From assembly GCF_019649055.1 (NCBI RefSeq), contig NW_026570499.1, forward strand, positions 1-64,000: DNA of 64,000 bases, written 5' to 3'. Of this stretch, positions 46,879 to 57,564 are shown one piece after another (position 1 is the stretch's first letter; the number at the start of each line of letters is the position of its first letter). The position numbers were made by a program, and so were the translations under genes. This stretch comes from Paramacrobiotus metropolitanus (Eukaryota; Tardigrada; Eutardigrada; Parachela; Macrobiotidae). The notes under the pieces are model-generated. The model ran no database searches. It saw nothing but the letters and a program-made list of their open reading frames with translations, and was not told the origin of the DNA.

Positions 46879-49452
46879 ATGGCTGCGTTACCACTGGAAC
46901 CTACGGACCATCCTTATTATCGAAATACAAAAGTAACCAGTCTGTCTGTCACTGATGTGCGGTATCCCACGTCCTTGTTTGCTGACGGGTCCGGTAAGAA
47001 TCACCCATAAACTGCCGTTGTTCTTACTTTTAATATTATAAGCTAAGAACAACTGAAACTGATGTACATGTCACTTATTTCCTTGAAAGGCGCCGCTGAA
47101 TCTTGATTAACGAAGCGATTCGCACCAATAACTATAATGCATTATTGTAGTTCAGTATGTATAATTGTACCGCTTGTAGATGCTATGCACACTGATCCAG
47201 ACTATTCTTGTGCATACGTTGTCCTGCAGACGGATCATCCCGACGGACACGAAGGGCATGGATTAACTTTTACTCTAGGCAAAGGCACTAATGGTACGAG
47301 TCAGAACTAATTACGCTATAATTCCGTATTTTAAGTTGTAATGCTAATTAACATCAATTTTATAGCACTGACAAGCTAAAAAATTACGTAGTACTACTCT
47401 GTAGTGATTTACTGTAGTTGCAGTACTTCTGCTCCTAAATTCCTAATGGAACTGCTGTATTAATTAACCGCTTTCTAATGACAGAAGATGGTTTTTACAG
47501 TGGTAATCGCCGCTGTCAACGCGCTCGAACATCTTGTGGTGGACCGGAATGTCCATGGGATATTCGCTAATTTCGCTGCATTTTACCGCACTATCAGCAG
47601 TGAGAGCCAAATCCGCTGGATCGGGCCGGAAAAGGGCGCATTGCATTTGGCTACAGCGGCGGTTCTCAATGCACTGTGGGATTTATGGGCTAAACTGGAA
47701 GGCAAACCGTTGTGGAAATTAATTGTGGATTTGCAGCCCGAACAAATCATTTCAGCCATTGACTTCCGCTACATCCGCGACGCTCTTACTGAAAATGAGG
47801 CGCTGACCATTTTGAGAGAAGGGCAGACTGGGAAACAAGATCGCGTACGAGAAATGGAGAAAAATGGATATCCGGCGTAAGCATCTACCTACGCGGAGTA
47901 TTCGTATTGTACACAGTACACGCTTAAGTTTAAAAAGCCTGTTGTAAAAAATTATTTAAAGGACCGAAAAGTGAAAACATACTTGAAGTATAGAAAGAGC
48001 AGTAGTTTGTACGGGTGTTTGTAAGTTTTTTGCTGCTTTTTTTAATTAATTTAGTGTTATGACTTCGTATTCTCCGGTGCCGATTATTTTGTTTAACAAA
48101 ATTAATTGTAAGCTTTATACGAGTATTGTTGTTCTATGTATTTTTTCATTCTTTGCTTAATCGTTAGTTTCATTCTACTTGACAGGTATTCCACTAGTTG
48201 TGGATGGCTTGGTTACGAATCTGACTTGTTACGAAAGAAACTCCGCACATTTATTCGGGCCGGATGGACACGGTTCAAAGTGAAAGTCGGTGGATCACTA
48301 GACGATGACATTCGGCGACTGACAATCGTACGCGAAGAAATTGGCTACGATAAGCTACTGATGGTCGATGCCAACCAGAAATGGGATGTTCCGGAAGCCA
48401 TTTCCTGGATGCAGCAGCTGGCCCGCTTTAAACCCTTGTGGATCGAAGAGCCAACTAGCCCGGACGACGTCCTCGGTCACGCTGCGGTTGCCAAGGCCCT
48501 GGCACCGCTGGGCATCGGCGTGGCAACGGGGGAACAATGTGCAAATCGGGTCATCTTTAAACAGGTTACCTTTAAATAGGGTCATCTTTAAACCTTGACA
48601 AGGGAAACAATATTTTTTACCTGAAGAAATCGAAGCTGTTACAATAATTTCAATTTTCAGCTTCTCCAAGCGAGCGCCATTTCATATTGTCAAATTGACA
48701 CGTGTCGGCTGGGAAGGTACGTAAAGATGAATTACAGCAGTAACCCAAACTTCAATTTTTCTTCACTTTAGAAGGCTGAAACAACGAAATAAACAAATTT
48801 CTTGATATCAGTGGTCAGATACCACTTTATTCAAGGAAAGTTTGACTGTTATTTACAACTGCACTAATAAAATAGCGGACAGATTATCCGTAAATTTTTC
48901 GATTACCGATTTATCGTGACTAGGTAGTACTACAGTAGCTGTAAATTATTTCACATCTACAAATTATCTACAGTGACTCAGTGAGCACTACTCTGGGTAA
49001 CAATAATGGTTCAAACCGAAAGTTCTTGGATAAGTCTCGCTAACATTAGTTTTGATTTCTGAACATACTTCAATTTGTCGAGCCGTCAAATAATAGCGAC
49101 AACTTTTATTTGTAGTATCAACGAAATTCTGGCGGTACTGCTAATGGCCTGCAAATTTGGCGTTCCCGTATGCCCACATGCCGGTGGTGTAGGATTGTGC
49201 GAGCTGGCCCAGCACATGGCGTTCATCGATTACATTGTCATTTCCAAAAGTCTGGATAATCGTGTGCTGGAATACGTTGAACATCTGCATGAGCATTTCG
49301 CGGCCCCGGTAACCATGAAGGAACAGAACTACGTTCCACCGACAGCACCCGGTTACCTCGTTGGGATGCTACCGTCGTCCATTGCGAAGTACCAGTTTCC
49401 TAACGGGCCAGTGTGGAAAGATTTGATGCAGCACAAAGCTAAACCAGTTTAG
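46879..49452 (+). CDS. ENOSF1: mitochondrial enolase superfamily member 1 (L-fuconate dehydratase family)
   Basis: Six exons in phase: 46879-46993, 47180-47293, 47501-47876, 48186-48564, 48661-48716 and 49116-49452. They give 458 residues, close to the 443 of human ENOSF1 as I remember it. The enolase-superfamily active site is intact: the KxK pair in RFKVKVGG, metal ligands in [20 protein letters not shown] and ATGEQCANR, and the His in [11 protein letters not shown]. Long stretches such as [20 protein letters not shown] match the family closely. The family dehydrates L-fuconate to 2-keto-3-deoxy-L-fuconate using Mg2+. Exon 3 has an AG at 47487 in addition to the acceptor used (ends 47500); only the latter keeps the family frame. 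A fragment of its last exon recurs as a pseudogene near 59 kb. Confidence 0.96.
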
Positions 49453-49739
49453 CTGCATTTTACTGAATTTCTCAATATCTACCGTGTGTCTACAACACTA
49501 AATCCATACGAGTATCGTGGTGCAAACACGAATTCGAAAAACAAAACTGTTAATGGTAAACTCAGAAATACAGCAGAAACCCACTTGCTACAAACAAAGC
49601 ACCTTTAGCGTATACTAGTGTAATAGCATTTCTCCAAATCGGAAGGCAATTTATGCAGATCAGTGTGAAGAAAACTTTGGATAGAAGGTGAGATCTTTAA
49701 CGGAAAATTCCTGTAGGCGCGTTAGATCAGATCTCGGTC

Positions 49740-51180
49740 TTAATCCTGAAAATAACAAGAAAATAATTTAACATTTAGCAGCAAATTTCAACCTTTTTCG
49801 CTACCAGGTTCATGCTACGTGCCCTGATTCAAGTAACATGATAAAAATACAGACAGACCTTTGATTTCATTCAAATCACGAGTGTAACAATTTTCACGAT
49901 CTGCTTTCATACCTGAGCAGTTCTGTTGAAAACGATACGGCCGCGAACGGGATCCATTTGAAATGAAGGATGTGTAAACGCTAAAAATACAACAGTTATT
50001 GCAAAAAAGGAGTAGCAGCAGTCACAAGTTCATAGATGCGTACAGAAAAAAAACAATTAACTGCGGTAGGAAGTACATACATTTATTGATCGGTACGGAA
50101 ACACAACTGAGCCCGCTTCGAGCGCAGGGCAGCACAGTCTCTAGAAGGACCCATTCATCCTTCGCAAAGTTATACGCTTCAACTGTATCGACAGGACTAT
50201 CGAGAAGCTGCTGGCCACCAAAAACGAAAAACCCTTCACTGTCAAACGCGATCCCTGGCAAATATCGCCCAACAGCCATTGAACCTAGAGAAAAATTTAG
50301 GCATTCGTATGAATGCTGTTACGAAACTTTCGACGAATATCGATGTCAAATTATTGCAATTACTATTATACTGAAAAATTGAAAATAGTAGTTTACTTTT
50401 TGGTATCCATTCGTTGGCAATGGGATTATAAGCATCCAAGCGATTCAACACAACCTTCTCGTTGGATATCCCGCCTTTAAACAAAAAAACAAATTAAAAA
50501 AAGTTCACTAGCAGACGTTGCATGTGTCAACTTGTCAACTAACCGGCGATATATATGAAATTGTCTGGGCCGACACAAGCCACCGCACCAGTACGAGATA
50601 CATGCACAGACTTCGCGGAACTCCAGCTGCCGCTCTGATGAGCATACCGCAAAACCTCATCCGAAAAACCTCTATCAGAGACGCCGCCAAACACGTATAA
50701 ACTGCCTTCGAGATCGACCACCGAACAACCGCTCAGCGGAACCGGCAAATCAGCCACGAATTCCCAGTTATCCGACGGAATGCAATAGCGTTCCACAGTA
50801 TTCAAAACCGAGCGACCGTCACAGCCTCCAATGGCGTAAATGTATTCCCCAAATGCAGCTATACCGAGCGCGAACCGCGGCGAATTCATCCGTTTTTTAG
50901 CCTCCCATTTGTTATTGAACGTATCAAAGCGAAATGTGTCACCAGAAGCGGAGCCGTCAGGTAGCTGCCCGCCACATAAATATATGAATTCACTGCGAGC
51001 AACTAGTCCTGCATTGCAGACACCGATGGGCAAGGACATTAAATTGCCCCATCCCAAATCGGACGGACAAAGTCTCTCCACGCTGCGGAAAACAATGTGC
51101 TGGTCTTCTCCGCCAATGCAAATGATGACTTTTTCACTGCCTTCAGAATAGAAAAAACCGTCTAAAGAATGACACAATTT
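49740..51180 (-). CDS. kelch-repeat protein, 5' end not found
   Basis: Exons 50544-51180, 50397-50474, 50081-50284, 49913-49980 and 49740-49745 join in phase and end in TAA. They encode about five to six kelch blades. Typical pieces are VIICIGGEDQ, YLCGGQLPDG, YIYAIGGCDGRSVLNTVERY, SLYVFGGVSDRG and GFFVFGGQQ, with W residues following at the usual spacing. Kelch propellers bind protein partners, often substrates of Cullin-3 ligases when a BTB domain precedes them. The first exon here starts at an acceptor (CTTATTTCAG) and has no ATG, so at least one upstream exon exists. I see no BTB or BACK domain between it and the DEAD-box exons 570 bp upstream. The six-base last exon is small and could be replaced by a frame ending differently. 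Confidence 0.82.
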
Positions 51181-51479
51181 CTGAAATAAGAGATTAAAAA
51201 ATATACGCTAACTAGTACCTACGTACGCAATGGACTGCGATTCGGAACAGATGCTCCCAGTTAAAACGGTAAAACGCATATTCAGACTACCTGACTGCGC
51301 TAAGCCATAACGCTATAATAAGCGTATTCACCGCATTACAAATACAGTAGCTTCGCAAAACTATAACATGAAAAATTAACGTTCGATGCAATGCTATACT
51401 GAATCAGTTTTCTTCAAATACAAAACTCGGAGGGGGAAGGGGGCTCTACCGTAATAATAAGAGATATGCAACATGGCAC

Positions 51480-51720
51480 GATCCTTACCCTCCATGGATT
51501 CCTGCTTCTGAGCATCTTCTGAAAGGATAGGAGCAGGATTTTTGATCTGCGATTCAAACGCCTCCTGCAATCATTCCAGAAGTTTGGCACAACTTCTAGT
51601 TAACTCTGGACTCTATCGCTACTATTCAATTACAATACTTACTTGGAGCATAGACAAAAGATGAATTTTATTTATTAAATGAAGCGCAAGGCACTTATTT
51701 CCGCTCATTGTTATGGCTAT
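51480..51720 (-). other. unassigned open segments between the DEAD-box and kelch exons
   Basis: Two stretches with splice-like borders lie here. One at about 51640-51720 contains NKCLALHLINKIHLLSMLQ followed by a GTAAGT donor. One at about 51486-51550 sits after TTGCAG and before GGTAAGG and is open in two frames. They might join the DEAD-box exons to the kelch exon, but no combination was compelling. Confidence 0.3.
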
Positions 51721-51746
51721 GTTGTTCTTTAAAATACTGTGCAAAC

Positions 51747-52860
51747 CTTTGACAAATACGTTCGGCAATCCTGCAAAACCGCGGTCGGGAATGTGGCACT
51801 GAACATCATAACTTGCTTTTCGAACGGTGTCGCCAGGAAAATTTCGTGCACATCCGACTGCATGTCTAGCTGGCGCAGCACCTTGTCGCATTCATCCACA
51901 ATAAAGTGCTTGATGTGCGACAGATTCAGCACGCGCTCACGGACCAGAGCCGTCAAGCGGCCCGGGGTGCCCAGAACGATGTGGACAGGGCCGGCGCGCA
52001 AATTCTGTATGTCAGCCAACAACGGAGTGCCGTCGCAGAATAGGCCTATGCGGATTCCACCCAAATGTCGTCCGAAACGACGATACTGAGCTCCGATTTG
52101 GTAGGCCAATTCACGCGTCGGTGCCAGCACCAGGACGGTCGGTTGGGTGTGATTTTGGGGGTCGATCATTTCCAAAGTGGAAATTACGAACAAGACTGGA
52201 ACAGAAAAAAGCATTATTATTATTATCGCTCTTGCAATGCTACACCGGCATATATTGTATACGTTCAATACGATCAAACATCACCAAAATTAATACCGAC
52301 ACATGGATGTAAGTAATTGCCCGATCATTGAAAATCACTGCTTTCTCGAATAACATTATAACAACCAAACAAGGAAACCAGGTATGTACAAGTATGTTGC
52401 TCAGTACTTCAGCATGATGTACCTGTCTTGCCCATGCCAGATTTAGCCTGACACAAAATATCCACACCTGACATCGCTTTCGGAATACATTCCGCCTGTA
52501 CTTCTGCAATACACAATTAACCAGTTCTATAATACTGTTTTATGTAAGCAGCTTAATGAGCTTATGTAATGTTCCTAGAATGTGCGCCTCAACAAATCAA
52601 AACTTACGGGATGGCTGCTCGAAGCCCGCACCGAAGATTCCACTCAGGATTTCTGGTTTCAGTAACATGTCCCTAAAGCCAGCTGTTGGCAGGCTATAGT
52701 GACCGTGATAGGGAGTATGCACCATGACACGATCCGTATCGTCCATGGGTTCCTGATTTTGCTCACTGCCATTGCTACTGCCATTGCTGGTAACCAGTTC
52801 TTCCACTTTTTCCTCATAGTCCAGCAGCTTCCTCTCCTCGTGCCCGTTTTGAAGAGCCAT
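51747..52860 (-). CDS. UAP56/DDX39-type DEAD-box protein with only the first RecA domain
   Basis: Exons 52608-52860, 52423-52503 and 51747-52195 join in phase and give about 261 residues. After a short acidic N-terminus, the UAP56-specific segment [17 protein letters not shown] is followed by the Q motif, motif I (AKSGMGKT), Ia (PTRELA), Ib (TPGR), II (DECD) and III (SAT in [12 protein letters not shown]). DECD instead of DEAD is typical of this subfamily, which acts in splicing and mRNA export. Motifs IV-VI of the second RecA domain are not found in the following DNA; the frame ends soon after exon 3 (TAA about 51,730), or splices to something I could not settle. Without the second domain, helicase activity is unlikely. 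It could be a truncated paralogue, a regulatory decoy, or the 5' part of a fusion with the kelch gene. Confidence 0.85.
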
Positions 52861-54076
52861 TGTAAACTGCGGCAAAATAAAGTCAAATCAAAAGCAACTG
52901 ATGTAAAATACCGATGTTTTAGAGTCTTATATAAACATATAAACAAATAAACAAGTAGGTACAACAATGAAAGTGAAACTCACCATCAGTACTCGTACAG
53001 TAACTGTAGTACAGTAACTGTACGAGTACTTGTACTGATGGTGAGTTTCAGTCGTAGTTAGTAGTCACTATAGATGAGTTGCCACAGAGCTCGTGACGTC
53101 ACGAACCGAAAAAAAAGCCGAACCGTGGCAAAACCGAAGCGAATTAACCCGACGCGCCAACCGAAATAATCAACTGCGCCAAATTAGGCATTTGTAACCG
53201 GAAATGCGAGGCAGCATGGGTTCCTAGGAAAATCGCTTATAGCCACAACTTAGCTGATGCAAAAATTCAGGTTTCTACGTTCCCCTTATGCAAATTATCC
53301 CTGTATGTTAATTATTTTGGCACAATCCGCTTGTCAAAATTCAACTTCAGTGGCGAGAAACGAAGGTGCAAACATGGGTCCCTTAGCGTTGTGGCTTACG
53401 GGTGAAATCACTTCCTCTCCTTCTATTTTTTCACGTGACCGGCGATCACCTGTGGCAACTCATCTATGGATAGACCGTAGTCACCGTATGAGCCTACAGG
53501 CTACAGAGTCGTCAGCATGTGCACCCTGTGGGCGGGAACCCACTTCAACCCAGTTTGCAGCGTCATTTCACAAAAATTATTTATTTTAATTACAAAATTA
53601 TTATAATTATATCCATCGGTTAACCGGTGGTTAACCGGTGTACGGCAACGCGGTTACCCAGACGCACCGGTGTGCGCCGGTGTGATTTTTCCCAAAAACC
53701 GCACCGCCTGTACCAATTTATTTTCAAAACCGCACCGCAATTTTTTCAAATTGCACCGGTGCACTGGTAATAAACCGCACCGTTAACAACCCTACTACAG
53801 ACAGCCTACAGTACATCCGTAGTCCAAGCGACACGCAGTGACGCAGGCCCTGTACAGGTAAACCAACGAAACGAACAAGGACTATCCTTATATCGAACAC
53901 ACAATTCTCCATCGTGCTTAATAAAAATTTATTTTAATCTGACTGAAATCTCACTTTCGATAATTTGATTGACACAAAAGAGGAAAGAACTGCAGTTAGC
54001 AGAGAAACCAATGAAGACAGCAGCCAAGAACTCAAAATGGATACAGGACAGGCGGGCTATTGTACTCATAAGTCCA
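52861..54076. other. intergenic with palindrome and ACCG-rich repeat DNA
   Basis: Contains the 76-bp palindrome at 52974-53049 and, at about 53600-53790, a stretch dense in ACCG/CGGT (for example GCACCGGTG and AACCGCACCG). No gene is supported. Confidence 0.45.
52974..53049. repeat. 76-bp palindrome upstream of the DEAD-box gene
   Basis: Inverted arms GAAACTCACCATCAGTACTC... and its complement, with a few extra bases in the right arm and an inner AGTAACTGTAGTACAGTAACTG. It lies 115-190 bp upstream of the DEAD-box ATG (minus strand), in promoter territory. Confidence 0.8.
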
Positions 54077-54640
54077 CCGTTTAGTCCTGTTACGAACGAA
54101 TGGACAGCATGCCCGGTACTTTTCCTGCCTGGCTGGTCATTCGCTTGCACAGACAGACAATGCGAGTCGGCGCGCATCACAAGCGCACTTTTTCAAAAAA
54201 TTGTTGCTGTTGACACATTGCTTTTTGGAGATAATGGTTGTGACCATAAAACGGTATAAAAAAGCCGCTTTCGAATGATGTGCGATAGGAAATAATAATT
54301 GTTACCACTGCTTGGCAAACCCGATATTAGCCACCTTCGTACATTAAAATGTAGCCATCTTTTAGCGTACGAAACTGGCTAATATCGCATCGCATCTCGT
54401 AATTAGCGGTAGCAGTTACTGTTTCCTGTTTCATATCATTCGAAAGCGGCTCTTTTATACTGTTTTATTGTCCCAACCATTACTTCCAAAAAGTAATGTT
54501 GTGTCAACAGCAACAATTTTTTTGAAAAGTGCGCTCGTGATGCGCGCCGACTCGCATTGTCTGTCCGTGCAAGCGAATGACCAGCCAGGCAGGAAAAGTA
54601 CCGGGCATGCTGTCCATTTGTTCGTAACATGACTAAAAGG
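54077..54640. repeat. foldback element, about 565 bp
   Basis: Left arm 54077-54306 and right arm about 54405-54640 are inverted copies of roughly 230 bp (for example GCATGCCCGGTACTTTTCCT and its complement). The middle is itself partly palindromic around 54358. Apparent ORFs in the two arms are mirror images of the same sequence and are not genes. Confidence 0.85.
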
Positions 54641-54691
54641 CCTCACCCACAAATTTGATTGAGCTGCCTGGCCTGAACCGTAGGAATCTAG

Positions 54692-55646
54692 CAGACCTGG
54701 GCAGTTATCGAAAATTGACCCATAGTTAGAGCACGGTATAAAAGAGATAAACCTCTGGTAGCGAATGATGCTGAACGTAGCATGTACAAAATTCAGTACT
54801 TTTCGGCATGTTTTCGTCAAAGGCATCAAGTTGTAATTAAGGGCGTAAACGTGTGGCACGGCCTACAGCCTCAACCGTTTGGAATTTTTCAAAACGGATT
54901 GCACATTCTCTTGTTAGTTTTTTATTTTCTCCATGCTCGTTATCGGTTTGATACGAAATTATGATCTTTGCATAACTCGAATTATGAATATGAGTAAGCC
55001 TTATGTAAGTCGTAGGAGCAGTCGGAGTGAGTGGGGTTGTAGGGCGCAGACAGACTGTCGCTAGCGCGCTGCCTGCCAGGCCTCTATGTCTACATGCCCG
55101 ATTCAAACCACATTACTACTTTACTCGACTCAGATGTTTTTTTGGAATTGCAAAAAACAAATTGCAGATTCAGAATCAGCGTAAAATGTTGCTATGGATT
55201 TCTGTCTGTAAAAAGTTTGTAGCCCTTATGGATCGTCAGAAAATCACTGCCACACGTTTTCAACTTGATGGCCGTTTCGCCCATTGTATTTCTTTTGTCT
55301 TTCAAGAAATGTTAATGAAGTGTGACGGCAAAAAAAGTACTGAATTTTCCTACAGTGTCTTGCGCTACCAGAGAAATCCTTTATACCGTGGTTAGAGTTA
55401 AGAGTTACAGGGAGCGTGCGAGTTACGCTAACAGTTAAGTTAATGGTGGAGGAAAACCGAGTTTCGAGTTACACCGCGAGTTGCTATATATAGTATATAC
55501 TATATACCTAGTAATTTTATGAGAGGAGAGTTAAGTTAGAGTTAAGTTTTCTTTTGAGCGAGTTACGCTAAAGAGTTAAGTTATAACTCAATAACTCGAA
55601 AATAACTCGCGTTAAGTTAAACAGTTAAAATTGACTGCCCAGGTCT
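54692..55646. mobile_element. non-autonomous element with inverted terminal arms
   Basis: The left arm starts CAGACCTGGGCAGTTAT at 54692. The right arm ends with GACTGCCCAGGTCTG at 55646. Matching inner parts include GGTATAAAAGAG / TTTATACC and AAATTCAGTACTTTT / AAAAAGTACTGAATTTT, near 54800 and 55330. Between 55393 and 55625 the right arm is expanded by imperfect GAGTTA/GTTAAG repeats. No transposase was recognised. The 122-codon ORF inside (55027-55395) has no known domain. Confidence 0.6.
55393..55630. repeat. GTTAAG/GAGTTA simple-sequence expansion
   Basis: Dozens of imperfect copies of GAGTTAAGTTA-type units, with a short TATATAGTATATACTATATA palindrome near 55,485-55,507. Confidence 0.7.
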
Positions 55647-56029
55647 GGTATCTAGTGGTCTTGCAGCAGCGCAACTCTGCAGCAGGTGCAATCTGCATAG
55701 CGCGCACTTCAAACTGTTTATTAAACTCTTTACGGAGCTCTGTGTAACGAGTGAGAAGCTACATACCACGGGAGGCGTTTAACCCATCGTACGGCGTTTA
55801 CCAAGTGGTACGGCTATTAAATTCAAAAATTAATAATACTGTACTTACTTAATACTACCCTAGCTCAGTCCACGGTGCAACAAAATAATAACAATCCGGT
55901 TTCGATATACAGTACTTACTCGCATGTCTTTTCTACATTGCAGCTACAGCTGCAGTTTATATGGATTACCGAGACATGTCAATAAAGCGAAAAACACAAA
56001 ACCATCGATGAATCGCAATACAACAATAA

Positions 56030-57490
56030 TTATGCAGCAGCTTCTCTCTTCGCAGCAATTATCCAATCTCGCTCTTCCCCAATGCTCAGCCTGATACCGT
56101 TTCCGCGGGGGAGACTGACATATGGCTTCGTACCCTTTCCAATAACGAACACGAAATTCAATCTGCAATGCGAAACAGCGTTATAATCGAACACTCCCCA
56201 CAACAAACTCAAAATCATCGGCCTAATTCTATCGATCTCGTGAAAACATTGTCTTTACATTCTTACGAGCGGCCAAACGTGTCCCAATGCGTCCTTACTC
56301 CTTAATATGAACAATGTCGAAGCTTGAAGCTTCCCGGATGTCGTTCGCGGCTGGTGATGGTGCCGACAGGCCAGACACGACCCAAGTAGTGACCGCCATT
56401 CACCATGCACAAGTTGCCAACTTCGAACTTAATGAAGTCGACAATCTTGCTGCTGGCGATATCTAACTGGATGGTATCGTGGGTCTTAACCAATGGATCT
56501 GGATAGCGGATGGTGCGGCCATCACCAGTCACCAAGAACGGGACACCTTTGGGACCGACACCCAGCTTCTTCACGCGGCACAGTTTGTACTGAAAAAAAC
56601 TACAACCGTATACATCTAATCGCTCACGAAATATCACTCAAAAAATTCCTCTCGGACTGTGTTACAGGCTACGATAATGGAATAATTGTACTAAAGCAAA
56701 CGATTACCACCCCAGCTAGGATGAAAAAAGTATCAAATTGACGAATAAATGCAACGTAAAAATTCTTCTAAAATGGGTCCATCAAAACGGCCATTTGTCG
56801 CAATCGTAATCGCATTTAGTTGAATACATTCGTTATACAGAATACCCAAAATAAAAAACTTTAAATGCTCAAATTGCAATATCAAACCAATATCAAATCA
56901 AACCAATATAATATAAAGAATCATTTATATCATACCAATACTGAAAGCCAAGAACAAATTAAGGAAATAATTTGATCAATAATTCGATCAAAAATAAACA
57001 ACGCTTACCTAGGCTTCTTTTGGCGTGATGCGATGAACTACGAATCGGCCCTTGGTATCGTAGATCAGGCGGAAGTTCTCGTTTGTCCGTTCAATGTTGA
57101 TCACATCTGCAAATGCTGGACATGGTATCATTCAATTTAATGGAAATCAACAGCAGCATACGCACCCCTGAAACCAGCGGGGAAAGGGGGATCAGTGCGG
57201 ACTTTTCCGTCAACTTTGATCAATCGCTGCATAACGATTTTCTTAACTTCATCACCAGTCAGCGCATACTTCAGGCAATTCCGGAGAAAGATGATAAGTG
57301 GCAAGGATTCGCGGGATTTATGGGGACCACACGCACAGCTAAGACGAGAAACCTTCGAAGAAAACAGAGGTGATTGCTCATGTATTTGAACCTGGAAAAC
57401 ATAATTGCATGGTGCGGCGACGCAGTCTTACGAAACGCTTTTTGGGGCTGCAGGCTGCCTTTCGAGTGCCTTCCATTTGAAGCCTAGATG
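56030..57490 (-). pseudogene. ribosomal protein eS4 (RPS4) pseudogene with introns
   Basis: Recognisable RPS4 pieces lie in order on the minus strand: a decayed first exon (about 57430-57490); a segment with [20 protein letters not shown] and VDGKVRTDP (about 57150-57345); [19 protein letters not shown] (about 57012-57108); [20 protein letters not shown] with RERHPGSF (about 56320-56590); and [20 protein letters not shown] at the end (56030-56162). Disabling changes: TAG replaces the conserved Lys codon after PKEA at the exon end (about 57012). The 7-base word AAGCTTC is duplicated right after the PGSF codons (about 56320-56334), causing a frameshift. A second 7-base duplication-like change follows, and exon 1 is badly eroded. 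Introns are retained, so it came from DNA duplication and not from reverse transcription. RPS4 is a 40S ribosomal subunit protein. Confidence 0.85.
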
Positions 57491-57564
57491 ATGTTGGTGC
57501 AGTGGGGCTGGCGGCTGCTCACAATATATCAAATGTTAGCTAAGCCTTAATTAAATATGGGTGA

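Noticed and set aside
54436-54859. Minus-strand ORFs resembling plus-strand ORFs at 53969-54259
   Set aside because: They are the two arms of the same inverted repeat, not independent genes.
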